Assembly: GCF_001907975.1 (NCBI RefSeq)
Contig: NZ_CP017834.1
Span: forward strand, 1,164,303-1,228,302
Reading direction: 5' to 3'
Origin: Silvanigrella aquatica
Lineage (GTDB): Bacteria; Bdellovibrionota_B; Oligoflexia; Silvanigrellales; Silvanigrellaceae
Length of the DNA stretch: 64,000 nt
A program made the position numbers and the translations under genes. Under the pieces are notes generated by a model that did not search any database, was not told the origin of the DNA, and saw only the letters and a list, made by a program, of their open reading frames with translations. Shown piece after piece: positions 56,603 to 64,000 of the stretch. How positions within the stretch are numbered: position 1 is the first letter of the stretch; every line of letters starts with the position of its first letter.

Positions 56603-57496
56603 ATGGAAAAGACAATGCCTATTGAAAAAGCAAGTTCAAATATTTGGTTAACTGAGTATTTATCTGAAGGAGAAATATATCAGTATCTTATTTCAAAAAT
56701 TCTCCTGCAGGAGCAAAGTGATTATCAGAATATTTGTATTGTGGAGCTTGAAAATAAAAGTAAAGCTTTAATATTAAACAATGTATTGCAATCTTCTACT
56801 GCAGATTCACATATGTATTATGAGCCTTTTATTCATGTTCCCTTTATTCATAATCAAAATCCTGAAAATATTTTAATTTTAGGAGCTGGTGATGGTTCTA
56901 GTGCAAGAGAAGCATTAAAATGGAAGTGCGTAAAAAAAATTAAAATCGTTGAAATTGATAAAGCTGTAATAACTTCTTGTATGGCTCATATTCCTGAAAT
57001 GAGTAAAGGTTGTTTTAAAAATAGTAAAGTAAAAATAGATTATTTAGATGCCAGAATCTTTATTAAACAAGATGAACAAAAATATGATGTTATTATATAT
57101 GATTTGAATTTAAAAACTTTAGAAAAAAGTAATTTATTGGGTCGTATTGACAAAGAGTTTTTACTAGATTGTCAGTCCTTACTTAAGAAAAATGGGTATA
57201 TGTGTTTAGAAATTGGTGAAGTACCTTATCAAAGAAATGAATTATTTTTAAGTAAATTAAATGTATTTAAATCTGTTTTTAGATCGTTAAAAATATTTAG
57301 TTCCTGGGTTCCATCTAGGTGTAAAAATATTTCCTTTGTTCTGTTAAGTAAAGATAAAATAATTGAAACAATACCAATTTATGATGTTAATTTATTATTA
57401 GAGAAACAGTTGCTTGATGAACCGTCTTTTTTAAATGCAAGAACTTATATTGGTCTGATGAATCCTGCCATTTTTATACAAGATTATGAAAAATGA
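56603..57496 (+). CDS. Spermidine-synthase-like protein with altered active site, copy 2
   Basis: This is a paralogue of the protein at 21771, sharing SNIWLTEYLSEGE-, LILNNVLQSSTADSHMYYEPFIHVPF, ILILGAGDGSSAREALKWK and the end IQDYEK/IQEFEK. As in copy 1 the P-x-G-P loop after YDVII is replaced (YDLNLKTLEKSN), and the E of the DE-x-x-YHE motif is lost (DSHMYYE). It has no HEAT-transporter neighbour. The start is supported by AAGGG upstream. A SAM/decarboxylated-SAM-binding role seems safe; the reaction is not known. Confidence 0.77.
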   Translation: MEKTMPIEKASSNIWLTEYLSEGEIYQYLISKILLQEQSDYQNICIVELENKSKALILNNVLQSSTADSHMYYEPFIHVPFIHNQNPENILILGAGDGSSAREALKWKCVKKIKIVEIDKAVITSCMAHIPEMSKGCFKNSKVKIDYLDARIFIKQDEQKYDVIIYDLNLKTLEKSNLLGRIDKEFLLDCQSLLKKNGYMCLEIGEVPYQRNELFLSKLNVFKSVFRSLKIFSSWVPSRCKNISFVLLSKDKIIETIPIYDVNLLLEKQLLDEPSFLNARTYIGLMNPAIFIQDYEK

Positions 57497-57515
57497 TTTT
57501 CAGTGTAAATTTCAT

Positions 57516-59561
57516 TTACTGAGATGCGCTCAGTCCTACCCAGAATTTTTGATTTCCTGATAATTTTATGGAGTCAGAAGTGATATTAATTGCTTCCATC
57601 AATTGAATATCATTTTGATTTATAATTGATTTCGATTCTGAATTTTCATTGTCAATTTCATTTAAGTAACGAGGGTTTTCCTGTTCTTCAATGATTTTAG
57701 CATAATTAAATGTTAAGGGAAATGCTTTGTTTTTCTCGCTTTTTATTTTTTTAATTTTGGCTATAAGTTCTTGAAAATTATTGTTTTTTAAAATGCGATC
57801 TTTACTGAAAGTTTTTAATTTATTTAGTAATACGTTAAGATCTTGAAGAGGTTTATATGATCTTGCCGGTGAAATAGTATCTGTTGCTAAGGAATAATCA
57901 AGCTGTTCTTCGCCAATGTCAAAGGCATCAAGTATACTTGGAATATGTATGTCTGAACTCACTCCCAATTTTTGATTGCTCGTACCACTGGGGCGATAAA
58001 ATTTACTTTGTGTTACTTTTAAAGCACCGTCGGTTCTTCTGCCTCTTGTTCCTGGTATTTCTTGGACTATTTGAACAGTTCCTTTCCCATAAGTGCTTTT
58101 ATCGCCGACAATAATTCCTCGAGCATAATCTTGAATGGCTCCCGAAAAAATTTCAGATGCGGAAGCACTGTATTTATTTATGATGACAACTAAAGGACCT
58201 TTGTAAATCCAAGTGGATTCATCGATATTTTGTCTTTTAATTTGTTGATTTTTATCCATGGTTTGGACAGCAGTGCCATTGGGAATAAATAGGCCTGTTA
58301 ATTTTATACTTTCAGGAAAATCTCCGCCACCGTTATTTCTTAAATCAATGACAAGTCCACTAATTCCATCCTGCACTAATTTCTTTAAATTTCTTTCCAC
58401 ATCAAATGAAACACCCTTACATTGCGAAAATATTTTTATTTTGCATTTTAAATCCGTATAGAATGTTGGAATTTTAATGATCCCAATTTTTCCATAGCTT
58501 GTTTGATAAATATCTTTTTTTACTTGGTCTTCTTTTAAATCTATTTCATCTCTTACTAAATTCACAGTTATTTTTTCGTTTCCCTTTTCAGATTTTCTAG
58601 AAACAACAAGTTTTAAAGTACTGCCTTTGTGACCTCTGATAAGATTCACGGCATGTCCTACATCGGTATCGTTTAAATCTTGCAGTCCTTCTCCATTACC
58701 TGAGTCCACTGCAATTATTTTATCGTTAGGCTTCAATCGCCCATCTTTTTGCGCAACCCCTCCTTGAACAAGGGAACGAATATAAATATAACCATCTTTT
58801 TCTTGGAGTTGCGCTCCGATACCTTCAAGTTTGTTGCTTATATGGATCATAAAAGAATCATGCTCAGAAGGTAACATATGTGCCGAATGAGGATCCATAG
58901 CAACAGCAAAACTATTTAAAAAAATCGAATATAATTTATCATTGTTTAATTCTTGAAGATTTTTTTCAATTCTAACATAGTTTTTATAGAGTCTATCGCG
59001 TACTTTTTCTTCCGACTCATTATTTTCTTTTGTACTTAAATATTGAAGCTTTATTTTTTTTCGAATTCTATCATTAGCTTCATCCGTAGTTAAACTCCAA
59101 TCAAGTTTTGCTGTTGAATAAATATCTTGTTTTGAAAACTCTAGCGGTCTTGTTAATATAATTTTTGCTTTTTCAATGCGTTCATGAATTCGTTTTAAAA
59201 ATAAGCGATTGATTTCAAATAAAAAGGAGCAATTATTTTGAGCAATCTTTTTTCCAAGATTTTTTTCTTCATTTTCATAATAGGAAATATCTGATTTAAT
59301 GAAATATAATTTACCAGGATCTAAATTTTCAAAAACTTTTTTTGTGGTTCTTTTTGAAAGCTCTTCATTGAATTCTGTAAAATAATAATGTAAATCCAGC
59401 ATGGAATCTATGCGCGATTTTGCTTCTTGGCAATTTAACAGAGGTGCAATTGTTCTTGCATTCTTTAAAATCTGTCCGTAAGCTGGAGCCGGAGCAAAGG
59501 CTTTTCCACTGAGGCAACAAAAGCTCACTGTGACGTACACGGTAGCAAGCAAGAAGCGCAT
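57516..59561 (-). CDS. prc: Carboxy-terminal processing (tail-specific) protease Prc
   Basis: A signal peptide (ATVYVTVSFCCLSGKAFA) is followed by a helical N-terminal domain. A PDZ domain then follows (EGIGAQLQEKDGYIYIRSLVQGGVAQKDGRLKPNDKIIAVD), and an S41 catalytic core. The nucleophile Ser is in NKYSASASEIFSGAIQD and the general-base Lys in STYGKGTVQ. The 681-residue length equals E. coli Prc. It trims or degrades periplasmic and lipoprotein substrates and affects peptidoglycan hydrolases. AGGAAAC lies before the ATG. It is divergent from the canonical fur gene. Confidence 0.94.
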   Translation of the reverse strand: MRFLLATVYVTVSFCCLSGKAFAPAPAYGQILKNARTIAPLLNCQEAKSRIDSMLDLHYYFTEFNEELSKRTTKKVFENLDPGKLYFIKSDISYYENEEKNLGKKIAQNNCSFLFEINRLFLKRIHERIEKAKIILTRPLEFSKQDIYSTAKLDWSLTTDEANDRIRKKIKLQYLSTKENNESEEKVRDRLYKNYVRIEKNLQELNNDKLYSIFLNSFAVAMDPHSAHMLPSEHDSFMIHISNKLEGIGAQLQEKDGYIYIRSLVQGGVAQKDGRLKPNDKIIAVDSGNGEGLQDLNDTDVGHAVNLIRGHKGSTLKLVVSRKSEKGNEKITVNLVRDEIDLKEDQVKKDIYQTSYGKIGIIKIPTFYTDLKCKIKIFSQCKGVSFDVERNLKKLVQDGISGLVIDLRNNGGGDFPESIKLTGLFIPNGTAVQTMDKNQQIKRQNIDESTWIYKGPLVVIINKYSASASEIFSGAIQDYARGIIVGDKSTYGKGTVQIVQEIPGTRGRRTDGALKVTQSKFYRPSGTSNQKLGVSSDIHIPSILDAFDIGEEQLDYSLATDTISPARSYKPLQDLNVLLNKLKTFSKDRILKNNNFQELIAKIKKIKSEKNKAFPLTFNYAKIIEEQENPRYLNEIDNENSESKSIINQNDIQLMEAINITSDSIKLSGNQKFWVGLSASQ

Positions 59562-59650
59562 GTCATGTTTCCTGTATTTAGAGCTGGAGTGGCATTCTTT
59601 ATTTTCAGTTTTTGCTAACTAATAGTCAATTTGTTTTTTTGTGAGTTTTT

Positions 59651-60142
59651 ATGACGACTTCTCGAAGATCTGGGGAAAATCTCCCTAAAAGAGCGCATTT
59701 ACATAAAATTTTTGATGAGTATTTAAGTCAGCTTGGGCTTAGGCAAACTCGTCAAAGAAAAATCATTCTCGATGCCGTTCTTTCTTCAGGACGACATGTT
59801 GATGCAGAAACAATTTTTAATGAAGTTAAGAAGATAGATGCTTCTATCGGCCTTGCAACAATATATAGAACTCTAAAAATGATGACGGATTCTCAAATCT
59901 TAGTTGAAAGGCATTTTGGCGGCGATCGCGCTAGCTTTGAGTTTGCCGATTTAGGGAATGAGCACCACGATCATCTTATTTGTAATCAATGTGGTGAAAT
60001 AGTTGAATTTTTTGATGAAGGTCTGGAGCGCTACCAGGATCTTGTTGCTAAAAATTTAGGTTTTAATCTCAAAAATCACAAAATGGAGCTTTTTGCTGAT
60101 TGCTTGGCATCGGAAAATTGCAATCGTAAAAATTTGAAATAG
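59651..60142 (+). CDS. fur: Ferric uptake regulator, canonical Fur
   Basis: The 163-residue protein has the Fur winged helix (LRQTRQRKIILDAVLSSGRHVDAETIF, IGLATIYRTLKMM). The dimerisation domain has the metal motifs EHHDHLICNQCGEIVEF (His cluster plus C-x2-C) and DCLASENC near the end. It represses iron-uptake genes when Fe2+ is bound. The ATG has GTGAG upstream. It sits divergently to prc with 89 bases between them; I saw no clear Fur box there. Confidence 0.93.
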   Translation: MTTSRRSGENLPKRAHLHKIFDEYLSQLGLRQTRQRKIILDAVLSSGRHVDAETIFNEVKKIDASIGLATIYRTLKMMTDSQILVERHFGGDRASFEFADLGNEHHDHLICNQCGEIVEFFDEGLERYQDLVAKNLGFNLKNHKMELFADCLASENCNRKNLK

Positions 60143-60251
60143 TCATTTGATCTTTCCCTATCCTAGTTCTATTTTCGCTAAGTTAAATTTCAATAGGTTT
60201 TGAGGATGCGCATTGAGGTTTCCTTGAACGAATAGACTTAAGGGAAAAAAT

Positions 60252-61820
60252 TTGAATATGTTTAAAAAATCAAAGGCGAAGCTCATTTGGACCGTAACAA
60301 ATAATGGTTGCGATAAAATTGGTGTTGAAAATATTGCGGCGACAATTACCCAAAATCGTTTAGATGCCGTAAGAATGTCCTATTCTTCAAATGCCTTACA
60401 GAATATTATTAAATTAAGACTTGAAATTTCAAAACAATTAGCTAGCGAAGATGTTCCTCATAGTGAAGGATATGTTCCTTTTTTATTAAGTTTTATTGGT
60501 CGCCGTTGTCTCTTATCGGTACCAAAAGGACAACTTGAGGTTGCTGATGGAAGTGAAATTGATGTTTCTTTTTTAGTAGATTTTAATTTTTGTGCGTCAC
60601 TTCGCCCCGAAACGCCAACCACAAAAAATGTTGAAATTATGGTTTCAAGTGAAGATCAATTAAATCATTTAAAAGTGGGTTCCTTAATTAGTGTTTCTTA
60701 TGGTGCCGTTGAATTAAAGATAATGAATCTACCTCAAACTTTAAAATCGGGAATGGTCGTGCGCTGTCTTGTTGAAAATGGCGGATTGTTATTATCAGGC
60801 GTGGATGTGCACTCTCCTGACATGTCACGTGATTTGTTTCCTTTGCTTCCCGAAGATGAAAAAACCTTACGTTCGGGTTTCTCTTCATTGGCTGATTATG
60901 TCATTGTTGACGGTATCAAGTCGGAACAAGAACTACTTAAAATTAAATCAGGAATTTTAGGTGAAAATGCGCCTTTTTCAGAAAGACATCCAAGTATTCC
61001 TATTAATAAAAAAATTCATGAAGTTGAGGCCGAATTGCCTCCTCGCTTTTTATTGAAAGTGGATTCCAAACGCTCGTTAGATCTTCTCGCTACTGTTATT
61101 AAACATGTTGATGGTGTATTTTTAAGTCGTTCGGAACTCGGTATCGATGAGCATCCCCATAATTTACCTATTATTCAAAAAGAATTGATTGCACGCTGTA
61201 ATAGACTCTCCAAAACGGTCATTGTGGCTTCCGAATTGATGCACTCTATGAATATGAATGCTAATCCTACACGTGCGGAAGTTTCCGATATGGCCAACGC
61301 AGCTGCGGATGGCGCCGACGCTTTATTGCTTTCTCACGAAGTGACAGAAGGACCCAATGCGCCCTTAGTTGCCCAAGTTACTCTTGAAACTCTTTTAAGT
61401 TCAGAAGCTTGGTTTGACAAAAAATGGCATCCGTTTGAAATGGATCAAATTCCCTCAGATGATGATGCCGTAACTTATGGTGCCATTCGTATTGCGCAAC
61501 AAGCAAATGTTCGCGCCATTGTCTGTTTTACAGAAGGGGGATATACTGCGATGAAGCTTTCTTCTATGCGCACCCCTACTGAAATTATTGCAATTACTTG
61601 TAATAAAAAAATCATGCGCCAAATGAATTTGCTGCGATCGGTCAATGCCGTTGTGTTAGAATCGCGCAGTCAAGTTGAAAGAATATTAACAGAGACAAAA
61701 GAAATTCTTGTGAAAAATTTTAACTTTAAAAAAGGTGAAAAATTTGTTTTTGTTTCGTTAACGGCATCAAGTGTTTCAGAAAGAAATTCAAATTTATTTA
61801 CCATACAGGAAATTGATTGA
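60252..61820 (+). CDS. Degenerate pyruvate-kinase-like protein
   Basis: The barrel and C-terminal domains align with pyruvate kinase, most clearly at NPTRAEVSDMANAAADGADALLLSHE, LPIIQKELIARCN and the C-domain GGYTAMKLSSMRTP. Many catalytic residues differ. The D-T-K-G-P-E-I-R loop reads SFIGRRCL, ARGDLG reads SRSELG, K-I-E-N reads LKVDSK (the Lys kept, Glu to Asp), and ITATQM reads IVASEL. The N-terminal NFSHG reads SYSSN. It may be inactive or have a new role. The start is uncertain: TTG 60252 has AGGGA at six bases, ATG 60258 at twelve. The diacylglycerol-kinase-like gene follows three bases later. Confidence 0.8.
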   Translation: MNMFKKSKAKLIWTVTNNGCDKIGVENIAATITQNRLDAVRMSYSSNALQNIIKLRLEISKQLASEDVPHSEGYVPFLLSFIGRRCLLSVPKGQLEVADGSEIDVSFLVDFNFCASLRPETPTTKNVEIMVSSEDQLNHLKVGSLISVSYGAVELKIMNLPQTLKSGMVVRCLVENGGLLLSGVDVHSPDMSRDLFPLLPEDEKTLRSGFSSLADYVIVDGIKSEQELLKIKSGILGENAPFSERHPSIPINKKIHEVEAELPPRFLLKVDSKRSLDLLATVIKHVDGVFLSRSELGIDEHPHNLPIIQKELIARCNRLSKTVIVASELMHSMNMNANPTRAEVSDMANAAADGADALLLSHEVTEGPNAPLVAQVTLETLLSSEAWFDKKWHPFEMDQIPSDDDAVTYGAIRIAQQANVRAIVCFTEGGYTAMKLSSMRTPTEIIAITCNKKIMRQMNLLRSVNAVVLESRSQVERILTETKEILVKNFNFKKGEKFVFVSLTASSVSERNSNLFTIQEID

Positions 61821-61823
61821 TTT

Positions 61824-62837
61824 ATGGAACATAATATTTTCTTCATTGTGAATCCAAATTCAAGATCTGGTAAATCAAAGAAAATATGGGAATCTAGAAT
61901 TCTTCCTGAAGTAAAATATTTATTTCCCCAGGCACAATGGGCTTACACAAAAGGCAGTGGTGATGCTTCTTTAATGGCATTTGAAGCAAAAAAACTAGGT
62001 TTTGATACCGTTGTTGCTGTAGGAGGAGATGGAACTATTAATGAAGTTGTCAATGGTTTATTAGACAATTGTCTAATTCAAAATCAACAATTATCTAATG
62101 AATTAAAAAATAAATTTGTTTCTTTAAATAATGAATCTATAGAGGGAACTGCTCTCGCATGTCTTCCTTTAGGAACGGGCTGCGATTTTATTAAAACTTT
62201 GCAAATTCCAAATCATTTTAGAAATGCTCTAAATGTAATACAGTCTGGGCAAAAAATTCTATGTGACGTGGGTCGCATTGAATTTGAGAATGTAAATAAA
62301 ATGGAACAAAACCCATTATTTCGTTACTTTATTAATGTGGCAGGATGTGGCGCTAGTGGAGAAGCAATTCAAAGAATTAATAAATCAAAAAAAATATTTG
62401 GGCGCAGGGGAGCTTTTTTAATTTCTGCTGTGCAAACTCTTCTCAAAAATCGCAGTTTTCCCATTAAAATTTCCTATGATAATGAAGAATTTACTTCTTT
62501 AAATTTAAGAGTTTTATTTGTTTGCAATGGTCAATTTTGTGGTGGTGGCATGCATATTGCAACAAATGCGTCATTACAAAATGGAAAATTTAGTGTTATT
62601 CAAGTTAAAAAAATGAATAATATAAGGACAATATTATTATTAAAACGCCTGTATTCAGGGGATTTTTCCGGTCTCGAAAAAGACATTTTAGTTCGCGAAG
62701 CACAAAGTATTCGTATTTTGGACGATTCTCCTCTGAAAATTCCTGCTGAAAGTGATGGAGAAAACCCAGGATACTTACCTGCTTCGTTTACCATATTGCC
62801 AAAAACTCTAAGTGTGTATGCACAAGGCTATGTTTAG
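61824..62837 (+). CDS. Diacylglycerol/sphingosine-kinase-like lipid kinase
   Basis: The fold signature of the DagK/YegS/LCB5 family is present: FFIVNPNSRSGKSKKIWE, the nucleotide motif VVAVGGDGTINEVVNGLL, LPLGTGCDFIKTL and GGGMHIATNASLQNGKF. It probably phosphorylates a membrane lipid such as diacylglycerol with ATP. It begins three bases after the degenerate pyruvate kinase, so the two are co-transcribed. GGAA upstream lies within the previous gene. The substrate cannot be named from sequence. Confidence 0.88.
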   Translation: MEHNIFFIVNPNSRSGKSKKIWESRILPEVKYLFPQAQWAYTKGSGDASLMAFEAKKLGFDTVVAVGGDGTINEVVNGLLDNCLIQNQQLSNELKNKFVSLNNESIEGTALACLPLGTGCDFIKTLQIPNHFRNALNVIQSGQKILCDVGRIEFENVNKMEQNPLFRYFINVAGCGASGEAIQRINKSKKIFGRRGAFLISAVQTLLKNRSFPIKISYDNEEFTSLNLRVLFVCNGQFCGGGMHIATNASLQNGKFSVIQVKKMNNIRTILLLKRLYSGDFSGLEKDILVREAQSIRILDDSPLKIPAESDGENPGYLPASFTILPKTLSVYAQGYV

Positions 62838-62865
62838 GAACGCTGGTTTTTTGACGCATATGAGA

Positions 62866-63210
62866 TTATTCTTTTACTTTCCCCATGAGTCCATTTAAGC
62901 GCTTGTCTTCAATGCGTTTAAGCTTATTAGCAACGGCTTCTTCGAGCTTTATATGGCGTGCATTGCAATAATTCATGAGAGCGATAAAAACATCAGCAGC
63001 TTCGTCTGCCAACATTTCATGAGCAATATTTTTTGAAGGATCACGCCATATTTTCTTTTCAAGATTGGCAAGCTCACCACACTCACCGCAAAGTTCTAGG
63101 GAAAAAAAATGAGCAGGGCGTTCGACAAAAGCACTATTTTGGTATTTGTCAAAATCGGACTGAATTGTGTTGAGTCCTTGTGGTGAAGGTTCTTTGAGTC
63201 TTAATGTCAT
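62866..63210 (-). CDS. MazG-like all-alpha NTP pyrophosphohydrolase
   Basis: The 114-residue single-domain protein has the metal-binding helices of the MazG superfamily: SLELCGECGELANLEKKIWR (E-x2-E) and DEAADVFIALMNYCNARHI (E-x3-D). NKLKRIEDKR ends the fold. Such enzymes hydrolyse nucleoside triphosphates to the monophosphate, often for house-cleaning of damaged nucleotides. AAGGA precedes the ATG at 63210. It is convergent with the lipid kinase and divergent from the partial receptor that follows. Confidence 0.85.
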   Translation of the reverse strand: MTLRLKEPSPQGLNTIQSDFDKYQNSAFVERPAHFFSLELCGECGELANLEKKIWRDPSKNIAHEMLADEAADVFIALMNYCNARHIKLEEAVANKLKRIEDKRLNGLMGKVKE

Positions 63211-63292
63211 TTGGATTTCCTTAAAATGAGAGCGCCAAATTTTTAACCTAAACAGTTTTTCCTACACTCAAATTTTTATTTTTGCAAAGTAT

Positions 63293-63300
63293 GCCGATAA
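63293..63300 (+). promoter_or_regulatory. Candidate sigma-28 -10 element for the terminal chemoreceptor
   Basis: GCCGATAA is a perfect match to the flagellar sigma-28 -10 consensus, 51 bases before the receptor ATG. A TCAAATTT upstream resembles the -35 but sits about six bases too far away, so the -35 is doubtful. Confidence 0.45.
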
Positions 63301-63351
63301 CTTTTATTGGACTTAGCAAAATAAATTGCTAAAAACTTGAAAGAAGAGGGA

Positions 63352-64000
63352 ATGTTTTCATACTTGAAAAATATTTCTATAGTAAATAAGATATCTACTA
63401 AAAATAAATTATGGTTATTAATTATTTTAACTCTTTTATTTTCTTCTATTTATTCTCTCATTATAATTTATTATGAAAATATAATGGGCATGAATTTTAT
63501 GATTTCAATTGTTTTTATTATGTTTTTAACATTAATTTTTATAGCAATAAATTGGTTTTTAATTTCAAATTTTATTTCACAGTTAAATGTGACAACAGAA
63601 GAAATTGAAAAATACTGTAAAGATGGCGATAACTCTTTAAATTCAATTAAAGATAGTTTAAGTCAATTTATTTCATATTCAGGTAATCAATTAGATATTT
63701 TAAATGACAGTTCTAAATTAATGCAAAGTATTTCGGATATGCTGTTTGAGACAACAAAAAATTCGGAAGTTTGCAAGGAAATTTCAGATAAAGTCACTCG
63801 TGATGTTAATGAAGGTAATGATATTATGCAGAAAATGGTTGAAGCCGTTTTGACCATTGAAAAAACAAAAGAGGGTTTGGCTGAAATTTCTAATCTGATT
63901 AATCAAATTAGCAATGATACTTCAACAATTCATACAATTGTTTCTACAACGGAACTTCTTTCTTTAAATGCTTCTATTGAAGCGGCAAAGGCGGGAATGA
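63352..64000 (+). CDS. Methyl-accepting chemotaxis protein without periplasmic sensor (5' part, cut by window end)
   Basis: Starting at ATG 63352 (AGAGGG just upstream), the frame stays open to the window edge. Two membrane helices lie at about residues 20-40 and 47-70, separated by only a few residues, so there is no extracytoplasmic sensor domain. A coiled coil follows, then the signalling tip [17 protein letters not shown] as the window ends. It is a chemoreceptor of the same hairpin class as the array at 26-34 kb but with a different front end. It may sense cytoplasmic or membrane state. Confidence 0.85.
   Translation, partial: MFSYLKNISIVNKISTKNKLWLLIILTLLFSSIYSLIIIYYENIMGMNFMISIVFIMFLTLIFIAINWFLISNFISQLNVTTEEIEKYCKDGDNSLNSIKDSLSQFISYSGNQLDILNDSSKLMQSISDMLFETTKNSEVCKEISDKVTRDVNEGNDIMQKMVEAVLTIEKTKEGLAEISNLINQISNDTSTIHTIVSTTELLSLNASIEAAKAGM

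Noticed and set aside
1-64000. CRISPR arrays, tRNA or rRNA genes
   Set aside because: No regularly spaced direct repeats and no cloverleaf or rRNA-like stretches were seen on reading either strand. A covariance-model scan would be needed to exclude small RNAs.

Overview
The window is an AT-rich stretch (roughly one third G+C by eye) of a Gram-negative bacterial chromosome. Outer-membrane barrels, lipoproteins, SecDF/YajC, a lipid A-type phosphoethanolamine transferase and tail-specific protease all point to a diderm. The AT bias, the many chemoreceptors, the RCC1-repeat lipoproteins and the mosaic of proteobacterial housekeeping genes suggest a Bdellovibrionota/Oligoflexia-type organism (Silvanigrella-like). 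That placement is an inference from style, not from a marker search.

Layout. 1-4.5 kb: two tandem copies of a two-gene cassette (small outer-membrane barrel plus RCC1-propeller lipoprotein). 4.5-14.2 kb, minus strand: phosphoethanolamine transferase, rpsR, mutS, typA, a glycosyltransferase and an RlmI-like rRNA methyltransferase. 14.4-21.7 kb, plus strand: an arginine-deiminase-fold enzyme, pyruvate dehydrogenase E1alpha/E1beta/E2, an RluB-like pseudouridine synthase, NfeD and a stomatin-like SPFH protein. 21.8-24.9 kb: a spermidine-synthase-like protein and a membrane protein with a HEAT-repeat tail. 24.9-34.1 kb, minus strand: five tandem chemoreceptors that lack a recognisable HAMP domain, followed by a FadL-like barrel. 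A sigma-28-like promoter stands in front of the first receptor. 34.3-41.9 kb: acyl-CoA dehydrogenase, yajC-secD-secF-recJ, and a membrane protein with a faint histidine-kinase-like ATPase domain. 41.9-45.8 kb is the accessory spot: a dead IS5-type element inside a truncated phosphatase copy, a frameshifted secreted cysteine-pair protein, its intact relative, and the full-length phosphatase. 45.9-63.2 kb: dicarboxylate symporter, short GlpD, cysteine desulfurase, TRIC-type channel, a secreted PI-PLC/VMO-I fusion, two Fur-family regulators, TatD, Uup, a second spermidine-synthase-like protein, Prc protease, a degenerate pyruvate kinase, a diacylglycerol-kinase-like protein and a MazG-like hydrolase. 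The window ends inside a sixth chemoreceptor.

The most unusual items are: the duplicated barrel/propeller cassette with one Cys pair in every propeller blade; the HAMP-less receptor array; the pair of secreted proteins sharing a C-x4-C / C-x5-C pattern, which I do not recognise; the PI-PLC/VMO-I fusion; the pyruvate kinase homologue that has lost most active-site residues; and an IS insertion whose removal exactly rebuilds the stop codon of a phosphatase remnant. No tRNA, rRNA or CRISPR array was seen.
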